The position numbers were made by a program, and so were the translations under genes. Positions 16,435 through 25,111 of a stretch of 63,116 bases of DNA are shown in pieces (positions within the stretch are counted from its first letter, which is position 1; every line of letters begins with the position of its first letter). Source of the stretch: DATEHQ01 sp035279525 (GTDB taxonomy: Bacteria > Chloroflexota > Dormibacteria > Dormibacterales > Dormibacteraceae); NCBI GenBank assembly GCA_035279525.1, contig DATEHQ010000170.1, forward strand, positions 1 to 63,116, read 5' to 3'. The notes under the pieces were generated by a model. That model searched no databases, was not told where the DNA came from, and worked only from the letters and a program-made list of their open reading frames with translations.

Positions 16435-17118
16435 TCAGGCGAACCACGCCTGCATGATCTCCTCGTCGATCATCTCGATTGATCCCGGCGGAGCGCCAAG
16501 GATCCGCTCGAACGCGTCGGTGTAGCCGCTGAACGTGCTGATGACCGCCTCGTAGTCGATGCTGTTCGCCTGGCGCTGAATGAACAGCTCCGTGGCGATG
16601 TCCTGGAAACCCAGCAGCAAGATGAGCAGGACGTTGGCCGTGTCCGCCGGCGATTTCGCGTTGAAGACTCGCTCCTCCACGCCCTGCTCGACGATGCCGG
16701 CCAGGACGGGAACCATGCGCGCGGTCACACGGTGCCGAAACTTCTGACGGAGAAGGGCATTGTCGTCGGACATCCACACCTTCACGAGGGACAGGACGAG
16801 AGCCCTGCGCTCTGTCTTCCATCGCCCGATCCCGCCAAAGACCCCTTTCAGCTTCTCGAGGGCCGTCAGGTTGGGGTAGTCCACCATGGGCTGGACGGCG
16901 GCCAGCGCCGCGTCGACCATGCGCTCGATCACGGCCTCGAGCAGCGCCTGCTTGGAGTCGAAGTAGTGGTAGAACGCGCCCCGCGAGGCGTCCAGCTCGT
17001 CGAGCAGGTCCTGGATGCTCATCTGCTCGTAGCCGCTGGTCTGCATCAGCCGTTGCGCCGCGTCGACGAAGGCCTCGCGCCGGATGGTGTAGACCGCCGT
17101 GTTCAGGGTGCGCGCCAC
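16435..17118 (-). CDS. TetR/AcrR-family regulator of the ABC exporter
   Basis: A 227-residue regulator. The HTH is TIRREAFVDAAQRLMQTSGYEQMSIQDLLDELDASRGAFYHYFDSKQALLEAV, residues about 11-63. The C-terminal domain is all-helical with no assignable ligand. It begins at GTG 17118, only 6 nt after a perfect TATAAT box, so the mRNA is probably leaderless. A 15-bp palindrome overlaps the promoter. As the first gene of a TetR-ATPase-permease operon, it most likely represses its own exporter until a substrate binds. Confidence 0.88.
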   Translation of the reverse strand: MARTLNTAVYTIRREAFVDAAQRLMQTSGYEQMSIQDLLDELDASRGAFYHYFDSKQALLEAVIERMVDAALAAVQPMVDYPNLTALEKLKGVFGGIGRWKTERRALVLSLVKVWMSDDNALLRQKFRHRVTARMVPVLAGIVEQGVEERVFNAKSPADTANVLLILLLGFQDIATELFIQRQANSIDYEAVISTFSGYTDAFERILGAPPGSIEMIDEEIMQAWFA

Positions 17119-17124
17119 CCCAGT

Positions 17125-17148
17125 ATTATAACCGACCGACAGTCGGTC
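17125..17148 (-). promoter_or_regulatory. TATAAT promoter with TetR operator
   Basis: TATAAT on the reverse strand (17125-17130) lies 6 nt before the GTG start of the TetR gene. The palindrome GACCGAC A GTCGGTC (17134-17148) begins 3 nt upstream of it, inside the -10/-35 spacer, so a bound repressor would block RNA polymerase. The divergent MFS gene starts 59 nt away and may share control. Confidence 0.7.
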
Positions 17149-17206
17149 TGCTAATGCGACCGCGCCGGCGGGCGGCGAGGCCGCCGACCTGCCGAAAATC
17201 TCGGTT

Positions 17207-18460
17207 GTGAAGCTGCCACCTGCTCTTTCCGCCCTGGCGGAGCGGAATTTCCGCCTGCTCTGGATCGGTCAGACCGGGTCGGCCGCCGGCGACTCGCTGA
17301 TCAACGTCGCCCTGGCCTTCGCCGCGCTTTCCGTCGCGCACTCGGCGACCGCCCTCGGGCTCGTCCTGGCGGCGGCCACGGTGGCGCGCGTGGTGGCGCT
17401 GCCCTTCGGCGGCGTATGGGCCGACCGGCTTCCGCGGCAGCTGCTGATGCTTGGCACGGACGGCGTACGCGCGCTTGTGCAGGCCGTGACGGGCGTGCTC
17501 CTGATCAGCGGAGGCGCGCGGCTCTGGGAGCTCGTGGCGTACGCCATCGTGTTCAACGCCGCGGGCGGTTTCTTTCAGCCGGCCTCAGGCGCGCTGGTCC
17601 CGCAGACGGTCAGCCCACAGCGCCTCCAGCAGGCCAACGCCCTGATCGGACTCTCGCGCAGCATCACGCAGGTCGCCGGCCCGGCTGTGGCCGGCATCCT
17701 CGTGGCCGCCGTGGGCCCGGGCTGGGTGTTCGTGATCGACGCCGCCACGTTCGTGATCAGCGCGATCTCGCTTGCGCTCATGCGCGTCCCGCGCATCACG
17801 GGCGAAGGCCGTACCGGATTCTGGTCGGAGCTCGTCGACGGTCTGCGGGCTGTGACGAGCCGGCGCTGGTACATGCTGAACCTGGGCGCGCACGCGATGT
17901 GGAACTTCGCCATCGCGGCATTCTTCGTCCTCGGTCCGATCGTGGCCAAGCAGAAGCTGGGCGGCGCGTCGGCGTGGGGCTTGATCGGCGCTTCGATGGG
18001 AGTTGGCGCGGTGCTGGGTGGCGTCATCGCGCTGCGGGTGATGCCGCGCCGGCCGCTGGTGGTCGCCAACCTCGCCCTCACCCCCGCCGCGCTGATGCTG
18101 CTCTCGATCGCCGTTCCGCTGCCGACGGTCGCGATCATGGCCACGTGCCTGGTGGGCTGGGCGGGTCTCACGTTTCTCAACGAGGTGTGGATGGCGACGA
18201 TCCCGCAGCTCATCCCGCCACAGGTCCTCGCCCGTGCCAATTCGTTTGACTGGGTCCTTTCCCTCATGGCGATGCCGATCGGTTTTGCGGTCAGCGGCCC
18301 GGTCGCAGACCAGATCGGCATCCCCGAGACGCTCATGATCGCCGCGGCGCTCCTCGCGGTTCCCTGCTTCATGGTCATGCTCGTTCCGGGTGTGCGCCAC
18401 ATCAAGCGCACCCCCGGAGGCGAGATCGTGCTCGAGGGAGCGCCCCAAGCGGAGGGGTGA
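17207..18460 (+). CDS. MFS transporter
   Basis: A 417-residue protein with twelve predicted helices. It opens LAERNFRLLWIGQTGSAAGDSLINVALAFAAL, the start typical of the MFS_3/enterobactin-exporter-like group. FGGVWADRLPRQLLML is the signature loop between helices 2 and 3, with the G-x-x-x-D-R pattern. A long cytoplasmic loop (PRITGEGRTGFWSELVDGLRAVTSRRWY) separates the halves. It probably effluxes a small hydrophobic compound or siderophore-like metabolite by proton antiport. It is divergent from the TetR-ABC operon and shares its promoter region. Start GTG 17207. Confidence 0.85.
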   Translation: MKLPPALSALAERNFRLLWIGQTGSAAGDSLINVALAFAALSVAHSATALGLVLAAATVARVVALPFGGVWADRLPRQLLMLGTDGVRALVQAVTGVLLISGGARLWELVAYAIVFNAAGGFFQPASGALVPQTVSPQRLQQANALIGLSRSITQVAGPAVAGILVAAVGPGWVFVIDAATFVISAISLALMRVPRITGEGRTGFWSELVDGLRAVTSRRWYMLNLGAHAMWNFAIAAFFVLGPIVAKQKLGGASAWGLIGASMGVGAVLGGVIALRVMPRRPLVVANLALTPAALMLLSIAVPLPTVAIMATCLVGWAGLTFLNEVWMATIPQLIPPQVLARANSFDWVLSLMAMPIGFAVSGPVADQIGIPETLMIAAALLAVPCFMVMLVPGVRHIKRTPGGEIVLEGAPQAEG

Positions 18461-18488
18461 AAGAGCAAGGCAACAGGCCCCTCGGGCG

Positions 18489-20810
18489 CTATTCCGAGTG
18501 CAGCACCTCCACCACGCTGGTCCGCGCCGCCCAGCGCCCCGGGACCACCGCCGCGGCCACCGCCACACCCACCCCCAGCAGCGGTATCGCCACGAGCTCG
18601 AGCGGCCCGAACACGTTGTAGGTCGACGGCGGCGTGTCGTTGCCCGCCGAGTTGCTGATGAGGTCGAGCAGCACGTGATGCAGCCCCAAGCCCGCGGGCG
18701 TGGCGACGATCCCACCGATCAGGGCAAGCAACCCCGCCGACGCCGCCACCATGACCACCACCTGACGCGGACTCATGCCAATCGCCTTCAACGCCGCTGT
18801 GTCGCGGATCCTCTCGCGAGCGTTGAGCAGCAAGGTGTTGAAGACTCCGGCGATCCCGATCACGGCGATCACGACGGCGATTATCACCAGCACGTTGTCG
18901 ATGATCTTCACCGGGCCGATGATGTCCGTGTTGTTGCGCTGGACGTCAAGCAGGTCCGGCTCGGCCGCAGCGACCCTCTTCATGTAAGCATCGACGTCGC
19001 TACCCGGCTTGAGCGTGATCAGATACTCGTCCGGCGCCAGGTCCGGCACGGCCGAGCCGGCCGACGACCAGTCCATGAACAGTGATTGGCCGAGGTTGTT
19101 GATGTCGTAGATCTCCCCGACCACGACGAGCCTCAAGGCGTGGCCCTGAATGGTCGCCGGCAACGGGTCGCCGACCTTCAGGTGCGCGTCCTGAAGCAGT
19201 GCCTTGGGGGCCAGCACCTCCCCCGGACCGCTGAACCAACGACCCGACACCAGCAGGTAACCGAGTCGTGACGAGTCGCCCCGGAACAGTCGAGAGTTGA
19301 CCGGATCCGTGATGCCCGGCACGATCACGTTCTGTCCTGCCTCGGCCACCACGTTCTGAGTCTGTGGCTGCGCGCCGATCACACCCATCACGCTTGCGTC
19401 GGACAATGCCGGGCTCGGCCTCACGACCACCTGCACCTTTCCGGCGCCCGTTTCACTGTTGTTGATGGCGAGGAAGCTGCGGGGCAGACCCAGGGCGACG
19501 GTGACGGTGGCCAGGCCGAGGAACAGCGCAAGCAGCGTGAGGACCGAGCGGAGCGGCCGCGCGAACGCATCGCCAAAGCCGAGCACGACCGGCCGCGGGA
19601 GGCGCAGCCGCGCCGCCAGCCGGCGAAGGTTCCGGCCGCTCATCCCTCTCGGTGCGGTGGCGTTGGCGATCACGACCGCCGGCTTCAGCAGCCCAGCCCG
19701 CAGCGCGGGCACCAACGCCGCAAGAGCGACGATGAACAGCGCCCCCGCGAGCGCGAGCAGGTCGAGGGCGATTGAAAACGTCGGCTGATAGGCGAGGCCG
19801 AGGGCGTGCGAGCTGTTGGACAGCAGCGGCTGGCTGAGGAGCGCGCCGGCGGGGATGGCGATCACTGACGCGGCGGCGGCCGGGATCAAGACCTGCAGGA
19901 CGAACACGGCGACGACCTGCATCGGGGTGAAGCCGACCGCCTTCATGATCCCGATCTCCCGATACGACGAGATCACGATCCCGGTCACGAGGTTCGCGAC
20001 GATCGCCGCAGTCGCCGCCAGCGCAAAGATGCTGAACGCGAGCAGCACGCTCGTGACGATCTGATTCGTGATGTTGAAGATGTTGCGAATCAACAGATAG
20101 TTGACCGAGCCCGTGATGCTCCCTGGCGGCAGGGACGTCCGCAGCCGATCCATGTAAGCGGAAAGCTGCGAGCTGGTGGGGTCGTCCGCGAATCTGTAGG
20201 TCATCAGGTAGAAGGACCATCCCCTGGCGCTCACCGCCGGAATGGCCGAGGGCAGCATCCAGGCATGCTGGCTGCTGAGATCCGCGCTGCCTTCGTCGAT
20301 GTCGACGACGAGGGCGGCCACCGTCAACACGGGCTCTTGCGGGACGCTGACCACCTTCAGCCTCTGCCCCACTGACACGTTGTTGAGCTCCGCGAACGAG
20401 CGCGTGAGCACGATCTCGTCGTTGCCCACCGGCCAACGACCGGACGTGATGCGCAGCTGTTCGATGTCTCCGCCGGCGGCGGAGCGACCGAAGGTGTCGA
20501 GGAATACCTTGCGCGTGCCGAGCTGAAGCTCGACCGTCGACGCCGGATAGGGGCCGCCGGAAGTGGCCGCACCGAGCAGCGCCGGCGTCGCCTCCAGCGC
20601 CTGCACGTCCGTCTGGGCGCTGTATGTGACCTGGAGGTGGGCGCCCTTCTGCGCCTCGAACGCGGCCTGGTATGGATCCTTCGTCTGGGACATGAGGGTG
20701 AGCGCCATGGTCCCCGTGCCGACCGCGAGCAGCCCGGTCAGGAAGATGACCGCGGCCTGCAGACGTCGCTGCCTCAGGTCCTTGAACGCCTTGACGAGGA
20801 CCGCGGTCAT
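18489..20810 (-). CDS. FtsX-like ABC transporter permease
   Basis: A 773-residue protein of the MacB/LolC permease superfamily in a single long chain. An N-terminal helix (residues about 15-38) precedes a large extracytoplasmic domain of about 200 residues. A first FtsX domain follows with three helices (IVTSVLLAFSIFALAATAAIVANLVTGIVISSYREIGIMKAVGFTPMQVVAVFVLQVL). A second N-terminal helix and outer domain follow, and a second FtsX domain closes the protein (IRDTAALKAIGMSPRQVVVMVAASAGLLALIGGIVATPAG). This duplicated layout usually moves lipids, peptides or signals at the membrane rather than importing solutes. It overlaps the ATPase gene by ATGA. Confidence 0.85.
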   Translation of the reverse strand: MTAVLVKAFKDLRQRRLQAAVIFLTGLLAVGTGTMALTLMSQTKDPYQAAFEAQKGAHLQVTYSAQTDVQALEATPALLGAATSGGPYPASTVELQLGTRKVFLDTFGRSAAGGDIEQLRITSGRWPVGNDEIVLTRSFAELNNVSVGQRLKVVSVPQEPVLTVAALVVDIDEGSADLSSQHAWMLPSAIPAVSARGWSFYLMTYRFADDPTSSQLSAYMDRLRTSLPPGSITGSVNYLLIRNIFNITNQIVTSVLLAFSIFALAATAAIVANLVTGIVISSYREIGIMKAVGFTPMQVVAVFVLQVLIPAAAASVIAIPAGALLSQPLLSNSSHALGLAYQPTFSIALDLLALAGALFIVALAALVPALRAGLLKPAVVIANATAPRGMSGRNLRRLAARLRLPRPVVLGFGDAFARPLRSVLTLLALFLGLATVTVALGLPRSFLAINNSETGAGKVQVVVRPSPALSDASVMGVIGAQPQTQNVVAEAGQNVIVPGITDPVNSRLFRGDSSRLGYLLVSGRWFSGPGEVLAPKALLQDAHLKVGDPLPATIQGHALRLVVVGEIYDINNLGQSLFMDWSSAGSAVPDLAPDEYLITLKPGSDVDAYMKRVAAAEPDLLDVQRNNTDIIGPVKIIDNVLVIIAVVIAVIGIAGVFNTLLLNARERIRDTAALKAIGMSPRQVVVMVAASAGLLALIGGIVATPAGLGLHHVLLDLISNSAGNDTPPSTYNVFGPLELVAIPLLGVGVAVAAAVVPGRWAARTSVVEVLHSE

Positions 20811-21541
20811 CGCTGCGCCTCCTGGCCGTGGACTCGGATCACGTCGGAAGCCGTGCGCTGCGCCGTTTCCAGCCGCGCGTCGTCGACGATCTTGCCGTCC
20901 ATCACGCTGACCACCCGGGCGGCGTGACGCGTGGCGAGCTTGGCGTCGTGCGTGACCAGCAGGATGGTCTGACCCCTCGCGTGCAGCTGTCCGAGGAGCT
21001 CCATCACCTGCTCACCGCTTTGCGTGTCAAGCGCGCCGGTCGGCTCATCCGCCAGCAGGAGGGTCGGATCGTTGATGAGCGCCCGGGCGATCGCGACTCG
21101 CTGCTGCTGGCCGCCGCTCAGCCTTGCCGGATATCGGTCGGCGACGTCTTTGATGCCGAGCTCGTCGAGCAGTGACCTGGCGCGCACCTCCGCGCTCTGG
21201 CGCCCCCTCAGCTGCGCGGGGATGAGCACGTTCTCGAGCGCGGTCAGGTTGGGCAGAAGGTGGAAGAACTGAAAGACGAAACCGACGTGGTCGCGCCGAA
21301 AGCGCGCGAGGCCGGCCTCCCCGAGGCCACCCAGGTCCGTGCCGCGCACGACCACTTTGCCGCTCGACGGCCGGTCGAGTCCCGCCAGCAGGTTCAGGAG
21401 AGTCGACTTCCCGCTTCCCGACGGCCCCATGATGGCCGTGAACTCTCCCTGCTCGACGGAGAGGGACACGCCGTTCAGGGCCCCCGTCATACCTCCCTGG
21501 TAGACCTTCGTGACGTCGGTCACGCGGACCAGCTCGCTCAT
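20807..21541 (-). CDS. ABC transporter ATP-binding protein (LolD/MacB type)
   Basis: A 244-residue ATPase of the LolD/FtsE-like group. Walker A GPSGSGKST (about residues 39-47), Q-loop FVFQFFHLLPNLTALENV, signature LSGGQQQRVAIARAL, Walker B LLLADEPTGALD, and the switch His in LLVTHDAKLA are all intact. The ATG at 21541 overlaps the stop of the PadR gene (ATGA). Together with the FtsX-like permease it forms a mechanotransmission-type ABC system controlled by PadR. Confidence 0.9.
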   Translation of the reverse strand: MSELVRVTDVTKVYQGGMTGALNGVSLSVEQGEFTAIMGPSGSGKSTLLNLLAGLDRPSSGKVVVRGTDLGGLGEAGLARFRRDHVGFVFQFFHLLPNLTALENVLIPAQLRGRQSAEVRARSLLDELGIKDVADRYPARLSGGQQQRVAIARALINDPTLLLADEPTGALDTQSGEQVMELLGQLHARGQTILLVTHDAKLATRHAARVVSVMDGKIVDDARLETAQRTASDVIRVHGQEAQR

Positions 21542-22062
21542 CTCCCGTTCCCACCATGCGACTGCGCCGTCAACTCGTCCACCCATTTCAGATCAGCCTC
21601 CGTGTGTAGTAGTGCGCCCCGCACGAGCCGTGCCAGGTCATGCCGTCCGTCTTTTCGCGCTCGCTCCTCGAGCTGGTTCAGGTCGCGCAGCCGCTGCAGG
21701 TAAGCGCGCTTCTGCCGGGCCAGGAGCGGGCCCACGCTGCCGTTGGCCACGCGTGTCGCCAGCAGGAGCTTCACGTAGATCTCCTCGTGGAGCTGCTGCG
21801 GGCCCGACTCAGGCTCGCCCAGCCAGTCGTCGAGGGCCCGGCGGCCTGGCTCTGCGAGCTCGTACAGCTGCTTCCCTCGATCGCCCCGCCGGCCGACTGG
21901 CCGCACCAGCCCGTCGCGCTCCAGGCGCTGCAGGGTGGTGTAGACCTGCCCGATGTTGACCTCCCAGGTTCCGCCCAGCATCGCCTCAAACCTGTTCTTC
22001 ACCTCATATCCGTGCAGGGGCTCCTCCGCGAGAAGTCCCAGGACCCCGTACTTAAGCGACAA
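21538..22062 (-). CDS. PadR-family transcriptional regulator
   Basis: A 174-residue regulator. The PadR winged helix is at residues about 1-80: SLKYGVLGLLAEEPLHGYEVKNRFEAMLGGTWEVNIGQVYTTLQRLERDGLVRPVG. It is followed by a helical dimerisation domain (VirR/Vir-like C-terminal) of about 90 residues. The TTG at 22062 is used, with GATAGC 7 nt upstream. PadR proteins repress efflux or phenolic-acid genes and release on ligand binding. The gene leads a regulator-ATPase-permease operon and has an operator-like repeat in its promoter. Confidence 0.88.
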   Translation of the reverse strand: MSLKYGVLGLLAEEPLHGYEVKNRFEAMLGGTWEVNIGQVYTTLQRLERDGLVRPVGRRGDRGKQLYELAEPGRRALDDWLGEPESGPQQLHEEIYVKLLLATRVANGSVGPLLARQKRAYLQRLRDLNQLEERARKDGRHDLARLVRGALLHTEADLKWVDELTAQSHGGNGR

Positions 22063-22075
22063 TCTCGGCGCTATC

Positions 22076-22104
22076 CATACTCAGTATGCATTGGAAGTAT
22101 GCAT
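22076..22104 (-). promoter_or_regulatory. PadR operator (candidate)
   Basis: A 13-bp palindrome CATACT C AGTATG (22076-22088), and a direct repeat AGTATGCAT at 22083-22091 and 22096-22104. The repeat spacing of 13 bp and the position just upstream of the PadR start fit a two-site autorepressor operator. Confidence 0.6.
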
Positions 22105-22159
22105 CGGCCCAGGGCACGATGTCAAGGGGGTCAGGCGATGAGTTTCGGTCAGCCCGCGG

Positions 22160-24043
22160 TCAGGCCGCCCGGTATCCCTCGTGCCACATCTGGAAGGCGA
22201 ACAGCGTCCACAGCTGCTTGCGGTTGTCCCTCCGCCCCGCCAGGTGATCCGCGATCAGGCGCTGGACCTCCGCCGGCTGGAAGAATCCTTCCCGACGAAC
22301 CCTCTCGTCTGAGAGGACCGACAGCAACTGCTCCTTCAGCGGGCCGCGGAACCACTCGGCGACCGGGATCCCGAACCCCTTCTTAGGGCGGTTGAGGATC
22401 GCATCGGGCACGAGCCCGCGCAGCGCGCGCCGGAGCAGGTACTTCGACCGCAGCCCGCGGAGCTTCAGGTCCAGCGGGAGCCTCAGCGCGTAGGCGACCA
22501 GGTCGTTGTTCAGGAGCGGAACGCGTCCCTCCAGGGACGCCATCATCGAGGCTCGGTCGAGCTTGACCAGGATGTCGTTCTCGAGGTACAGGCGCATGTC
22601 CATCAGCAGCACCTGGTTGAGCGGGTCCGCCGAGGGCGCGGCTCCGAGCTCGACGGCATCGCCGTTGCGCGACAGCTCGGCCGCGACTTCGCGCGACAGG
22701 AGGGCCGTCCGCTCCTCGCGCGCGAACGAGCCCATCCACCGCTGGTGCCTTTCGGCCAGCGAATGCTCGGCGCCGCCCACGAATCGCTTGGCCCGGAAGT
22801 CGAAGCTCAGGTTGTCGCGCGACACGGGCAACCTCTTCACCACGGGCTCGACGAGGCCGCGCCGGATCGCGCGTGGTGCCCGCAGGTAGTAGCCCGCGAG
22901 GCGGTGAGCCTGAAGGGTCGGGTAACCGGCGAACAGCTCGTCGCCGCCGTCGCCGCCGAGCGCCACCTTGACGTGCTGCCGCGTGAACGCCGAAAGGAGG
23001 TACGTCGGGATGATCGACGCATCGCCCAGCGGCTCGTCGAGGAGCACCGGCAGCCGTGGGATCAGGCCGAGCAGCATCGACGGCTCCAGCGTCAGCTCGT
23101 GATGGTCGGTGCCGAGGTGCCGCGCCACCGCGCGCGCGTGGGATGACTCGTCGAAAGAGCGCTCGGCAAATCCGACCGAGAAGCTCTTCACCTCGCCGCC
23201 GAGCTGCGTCATCATCGCGGTCACCGCGCTCGAGTCGATGCCACCCGACAGGAAGACGCCGAGCGGCACATCGCTGATCAGCTCCTTGCGGACCGACTCG
23301 CGCAGCACGGCGCGGAGCTCCTCACATCGCTCGTCGAGGCTGAGCCCGCGAGACTGCCCTTCACTGTCGAGGCTCGGGGACCAGTACTGGCGTGTCTCTT
23401 CGGACCGCGCGTCGAGCGACCATGTCAGCGTGTGCCCCGGCCGCAGCTTGCGGATTCCACGCACGATGCTGTGCGGCGAGGGCACGAATTCGTAGGCAAG
23501 GTAGTGGTCCAGCGCGGCGGGATCGATTCCCTTGCGCAGGGCCGGGTCGCGCAGCAGCGCCTTGAGCTCGGAGGCGAAGACAAGCCTTCCGCCCTCGATC
23601 GCGTAGTGGAGCGGCTTGATCCCGACCCGGTCGCGAGCGAGAAGTACGGTTTGGCGGCGGCGATCGTGGATGGCAAAGGCGAACATCCCGTTGAGCTTCT
23701 CCACCATCGCCTCGCCCCACTGCTCGTATCCGTGCACCAGCACCTCGGTGTCGGCGTCGGTGGCAAAGCGGTGACCGGCCCCGATCAGCTCGTCCCGCAG
23801 GTCCAGGTGGTTGTAGATCTCGCCGTTCTGGACCACCCACACGGTCGAGTCTTCGTTGTGCATGGGCTGGTGGCCGCCCGCGAGGTCGATGATCGAGAGC
23901 CGGCGCATGGCGAGGGTGACGCCGTCGAGCTGGACGAAACCCTCGTCGTCAGGTCCGCGATGCACCATCGCCGCGCACATGCGCCCGGCAAGCTCGCGGC
24001 CGCCGGCCGCGTCGCCGCCGGCCACGCCGCAGATCCCGCACAT
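22160..24043 (-). CDS. asnB: Asparagine synthase (glutamine-hydrolysing)
   Basis: A 627-residue enzyme converting Asp, ATP and Gln to Asn. It starts MCGICGVAGG with the catalytic Cys2 of the class II glutaminase domain (residues about 1-210; EIYNHLDLRDEL and DTEVLVHGYEQWGE are typical). The synthetase domain follows, with the pyrophosphate loop FLSGGIDSSAVTAM and LGGDGGDELFAGYPT. The C-terminal stretch (VPLLNNDLVAYALRLPLDLKLRGLRSKYLLRRAL) is conserved. AsnB paralogues of this length in envelope gene clusters can amidate cell-wall or glycan carboxylates. The ATG follows directly on the stop of the GT2 gene, so a glycan role is possible. Housekeeping Asn synthesis is equally likely. Confidence 0.88.
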   Translation of the reverse strand: MCGICGVAGGDAAGGRELAGRMCAAMVHRGPDDEGFVQLDGVTLAMRRLSIIDLAGGHQPMHNEDSTVWVVQNGEIYNHLDLRDELIGAGHRFATDADTEVLVHGYEQWGEAMVEKLNGMFAFAIHDRRRQTVLLARDRVGIKPLHYAIEGGRLVFASELKALLRDPALRKGIDPAALDHYLAYEFVPSPHSIVRGIRKLRPGHTLTWSLDARSEETRQYWSPSLDSEGQSRGLSLDERCEELRAVLRESVRKELISDVPLGVFLSGGIDSSAVTAMMTQLGGEVKSFSVGFAERSFDESSHARAVARHLGTDHHELTLEPSMLLGLIPRLPVLLDEPLGDASIIPTYLLSAFTRQHVKVALGGDGGDELFAGYPTLQAHRLAGYYLRAPRAIRRGLVEPVVKRLPVSRDNLSFDFRAKRFVGGAEHSLAERHQRWMGSFAREERTALLSREVAAELSRNGDAVELGAAPSADPLNQVLLMDMRLYLENDILVKLDRASMMASLEGRVPLLNNDLVAYALRLPLDLKLRGLRSKYLLRRALRGLVPDAILNRPKKGFGIPVAEWFRGPLKEQLLSVLSDERVRREGFFQPAEVQRLIADHLAGRRDNRKQLWTLFAFQMWHEGYRAA

Positions 24044-25072
24044 CTACCTGGTCCTGAGGGACGGCCTCCCGTCCGCCACGGATTCCTTGCGTCCGCCCCG
24101 CTCGATGATCTCGCGCACGACGTAGGTCGTCTTGCCCTGCGACTCGTGGTAGGTGCGAATGACCAGCTCCGCGAGCAGGCCCATGAGGATGAACTGCACG
24201 CCCACGATCACGAACACCACCGACAGAAGCAGCAGCGGGTTGTTGTGCGCGTACACGTACGGGGGCAGAACCTTCTGGATGATCACGATCGCCGCGAAGA
24301 CAAACGCGATCACCCAGAGCCCGAATGCGGCGAAGCCGAAAAAGTAGATCGGTTTGGTCGAGTAGGCGCCGAGCAGCTTGACGGTGACCAGGTCCAGCAG
24401 CACCCGCGAAGTGCGCGAAAGCGAATACTTCGATTTGCCGAACGTGCGCCGCCGGTGGTTGACCGGCAGCTCGGCGATCCGCGCTCCGACCCACGAGGCA
24501 TACACCGGGATGAACCTGTGCATCTCGCCGTACAGCTTCACGTCCTGGATCACGTCGCGGTGGTACGCCTTGAGCGTGCACCCGAAGTCGTGGAGCCTGA
24601 CCCCGGTGACCAGGCCGATCATCCAGTTCGCGATGCGCGAGGGAAGGACCCGCGTCGCGCTGTCATGGCGGTCCTTGCGCCAGCCGCTGACGACCTCGTT
24701 GCCCTCGTCCACCTTCTCGAGCAGGCGAGGGATGTCGTGCGGGTCGTTCTGCATGTCGCCGTCCATGAAGATCAGGATGTCGCCCCTGCTGTGGTCGATC
24801 CCGGCCTGCACCGCCGCCGTCTGCCCGAAATTGCGCCGGAAGCTGACCACGCGCACCCGTGAATCGCGGGCGGCCAGCTCACCCAGCTTCTCCGTGCTGC
24901 CGTCGCGGCTGCCGTCGTCGATGTAGAGGACCTCAAACGAATAATCGAGCGCGTCGAGCACGCCCATGAGCTCCTCGTGAAGCAGCAAGACGCTCTCAAC
25001 CTCGTTGTAGACGAGGACGATCACCGACAGCCGCGGCGCGATCGCGACAGGATGCCGGACGCGCGTCGCCAT
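24044..25072 (-). CDS. Glycosyltransferase family 2 (DPM1/ArnC-like)
   Basis: A 342-residue membrane enzyme. The GT-A domain spans about 15-235 with VIVLVYNEVESV, IDDGSRDGS, FRRNFGQTAAVQAGIDHSRGD, and FMDGDMQNDP (the metal-binding D-x-D). HRRRTFGKSKYSLSR is the acceptor loop of polyisoprenyl-phosphate glycosyltransferases. Two C-terminal helices (about 240-275 and 285-310) anchor it. It likely transfers a sugar from a nucleotide donor to undecaprenyl phosphate for envelope glycosylation. The ATG at 25072 is chosen over upstream in-frame codons that lie in the divergent promoter. AsnB follows with no gap. Confidence 0.88.
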   Translation of the reverse strand: MATRVRHPVAIAPRLSVIVLVYNEVESVLLLHEELMGVLDALDYSFEVLYIDDGSRDGSTEKLGELAARDSRVRVVSFRRNFGQTAAVQAGIDHSRGDILIFMDGDMQNDPHDIPRLLEKVDEGNEVVSGWRKDRHDSATRVLPSRIANWMIGLVTGVRLHDFGCTLKAYHRDVIQDVKLYGEMHRFIPVYASWVGARIAELPVNHRRRTFGKSKYSLSRTSRVLLDLVTVKLLGAYSTKPIYFFGFAAFGLWVIAFVFAAIVIIQKVLPPYVYAHNNPLLLLSVVFVIVGVQFILMGLLAELVIRTYHESQGKTTYVVREIIERGGRKESVADGRPSLRTR

Positions 25073-25111
25073 TGCAGGGGATTTTAGGAGGCTTGATAAG
25101 CTCCGCACTCA

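Noticed and set aside
24044..24055. Frameshift fusing the GT2 and AsnB genes
   Set aside because: The GT2 stop TAG is followed directly by the AsnB ATG and both proteins are complete, so they are separate genes.
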